Shown here: positions 5,092 to 5,526 of the stretch, piece after piece
How the letters are laid out: each line of letters starts with the position of its first letter
Position numbering within the stretch: position 1 is the first letter of the stretch
Assembly: GCA_947458675.1 (NCBI GenBank)
Contig: CANHAW010000159.1
Span: 1 to 5,526, forward strand
Direction of reading: 5' to 3'
Length of the DNA stretch: 5,526 bases
Origin: Beijerinckiaceae bacterium
GTDB lineage: Bacteria > Pseudomonadota > Alphaproteobacteria > Rhizobiales > Beijerinckiaceae
The notes under the pieces: model-generated
What the model was told of the DNA's origin: nothing
The model's input: only the letters and a program-made list of their open reading frames with translations
The model's database searches: none
Made by a program: the position numbers and the translations under genes

Positions 5092-5526
5092 ATGGCCGTA
5101 AGCGCCAACAGGCTTGAATTGCTGCAGATCGCCGATGCCGTCGCGCGCGAGAAATCGATTTCGCGCGAGATCGTACTGACCTCGATGGAAGATGCGCTGC
5201 AAAAGGCGGCGCGTTCCCGTTACGGTCAGGAGACCGAGATCCGGGTTGAAATCAATCCGCGCACCGGCGAGGTTCGCACTTCACGTTTGATGCTCGTGGT
5301 CGATCAGGTCGAAAACGACGCAACACAGATTCTTCTTGCCGATGCCCGCAAGCGCAATCCTGCCGCGCAGGTCGGCGATTGGATCGCCGAAACGCTGCCG
5401 CCTTTCGATTTCGGTCGTATTGCTGCGCAATCGGCCAAGCAGGTCATCGTGCAGAAGGTGCGCGAAGCCGAGCGCGACCGTCAGTACCAGGAATACAAGG
5501 ATCGCATCGGCGAGATCGTTAACGGC
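5092..5526 (+). CDS. nusA: Transcription termination/antitermination factor NusA, N-terminal part (cut by window edge)
   Basis: These 145 codons are the RNA polymerase-binding N-terminal domain of NusA, which promotes pausing and intrinsic termination and takes part in antitermination. The protein begins MAVSANRLELLQIADAVARE. Family-typical segments follow: SMEDALQKAARSRYG (about residues 31-45), EIRVEINPRTGEV (about 48-60) and the FDFGRIAAQSAKQVIVQKVR segment (about 104-123), ending in a charged helix (EAERDRQYQEYKDR). The S1 and KH domains lie beyond the right edge. It is co-directional with rimP at 32 nt and shares its promoter candidate and leader hairpin. In other bacteria NusA regulates its own operon, which makes the leader terminator notable. 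Confidence 0.97.
   Translation, partial: MAVSANRLELLQIADAVAREKSISREIVLTSMEDALQKAARSRYGQETEIRVEINPRTGEVRTSRLMLVVDQVENDATQILLADARKRNPAAQVGDWIAETLPPFDFGRIAAQSAKQVIVQKVREAERDRQYQEYKDRIGEIVNG

Noticed and set aside
1..5526. Search for a new mobile, defence or CRISPR-like system
   Set aside because: No repeat array, transposase, integrase, toxin-antitoxin pair or nuclease motif is visible. All large coding regions fall in known families with core-genome context.

Overview
The window is a high-GC stretch of what is very probably an alphaproteobacterial chromosome. The evidence is the protein character of IF-3, L20, L35, PheS, RimP and NusA, the AGGAG ribosome binding sites, and TTGCC(A/T)-N17/18-TATAAG promoter-like sites. 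I cannot fix the order from sequence alone; a Rhizobiales-type relative is a guess. The window has eight protein-coding genes, two cut by the edges. I see no tRNA, rRNA, CRISPR array, insertion sequence, integrase or phage gene.

Layout. Positions 1-1838, minus strand, hold a translation block read right to left: infC (IF-3), rpmI (L35), rplT (L20) and the start of pheS (phenylalanyl-tRNA synthetase alpha). The infC-rpmI gap (200 nt) contains a promoter candidate and two clean hairpins just before the rpmI ribosome binding site. A strong intrinsic terminator lies between rplT and pheS. Upstream of infC, also on minus, is a GT4-type glycosyltransferase (1984-3213). Diverging from it on plus is an alpha/beta hydrolase of ABHD10-like appearance (3306-4100). 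After a 242-nt gap, plus-strand rimP (4343-5059) and the start of nusA (5092-5526, cut) follow. That gap contains a promoter candidate and then a terminator-like hairpin, so the rimP-nusA leader looks built for attenuation.

How the genes relate. infC, rpmI, rplT and pheS serve translation initiation, 50S assembly and tRNA charging. rimP serves 30S maturation and nusA serves transcription elongation and termination. The glycosyltransferase and hydrolase sit between the two housekeeping loci and have no obvious functional tie to them.

The most notable points are regulatory: a likely AUU start codon for infC (missed if only ATG/GTG/TTG are considered), a double-hairpin leader before rpmI-rplT, and a promoter-terminator leader before rimP-nusA. 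I found no evidence of a wholly new system. The window is mostly ordinary core genome, with some untested RNA-level control candidates.
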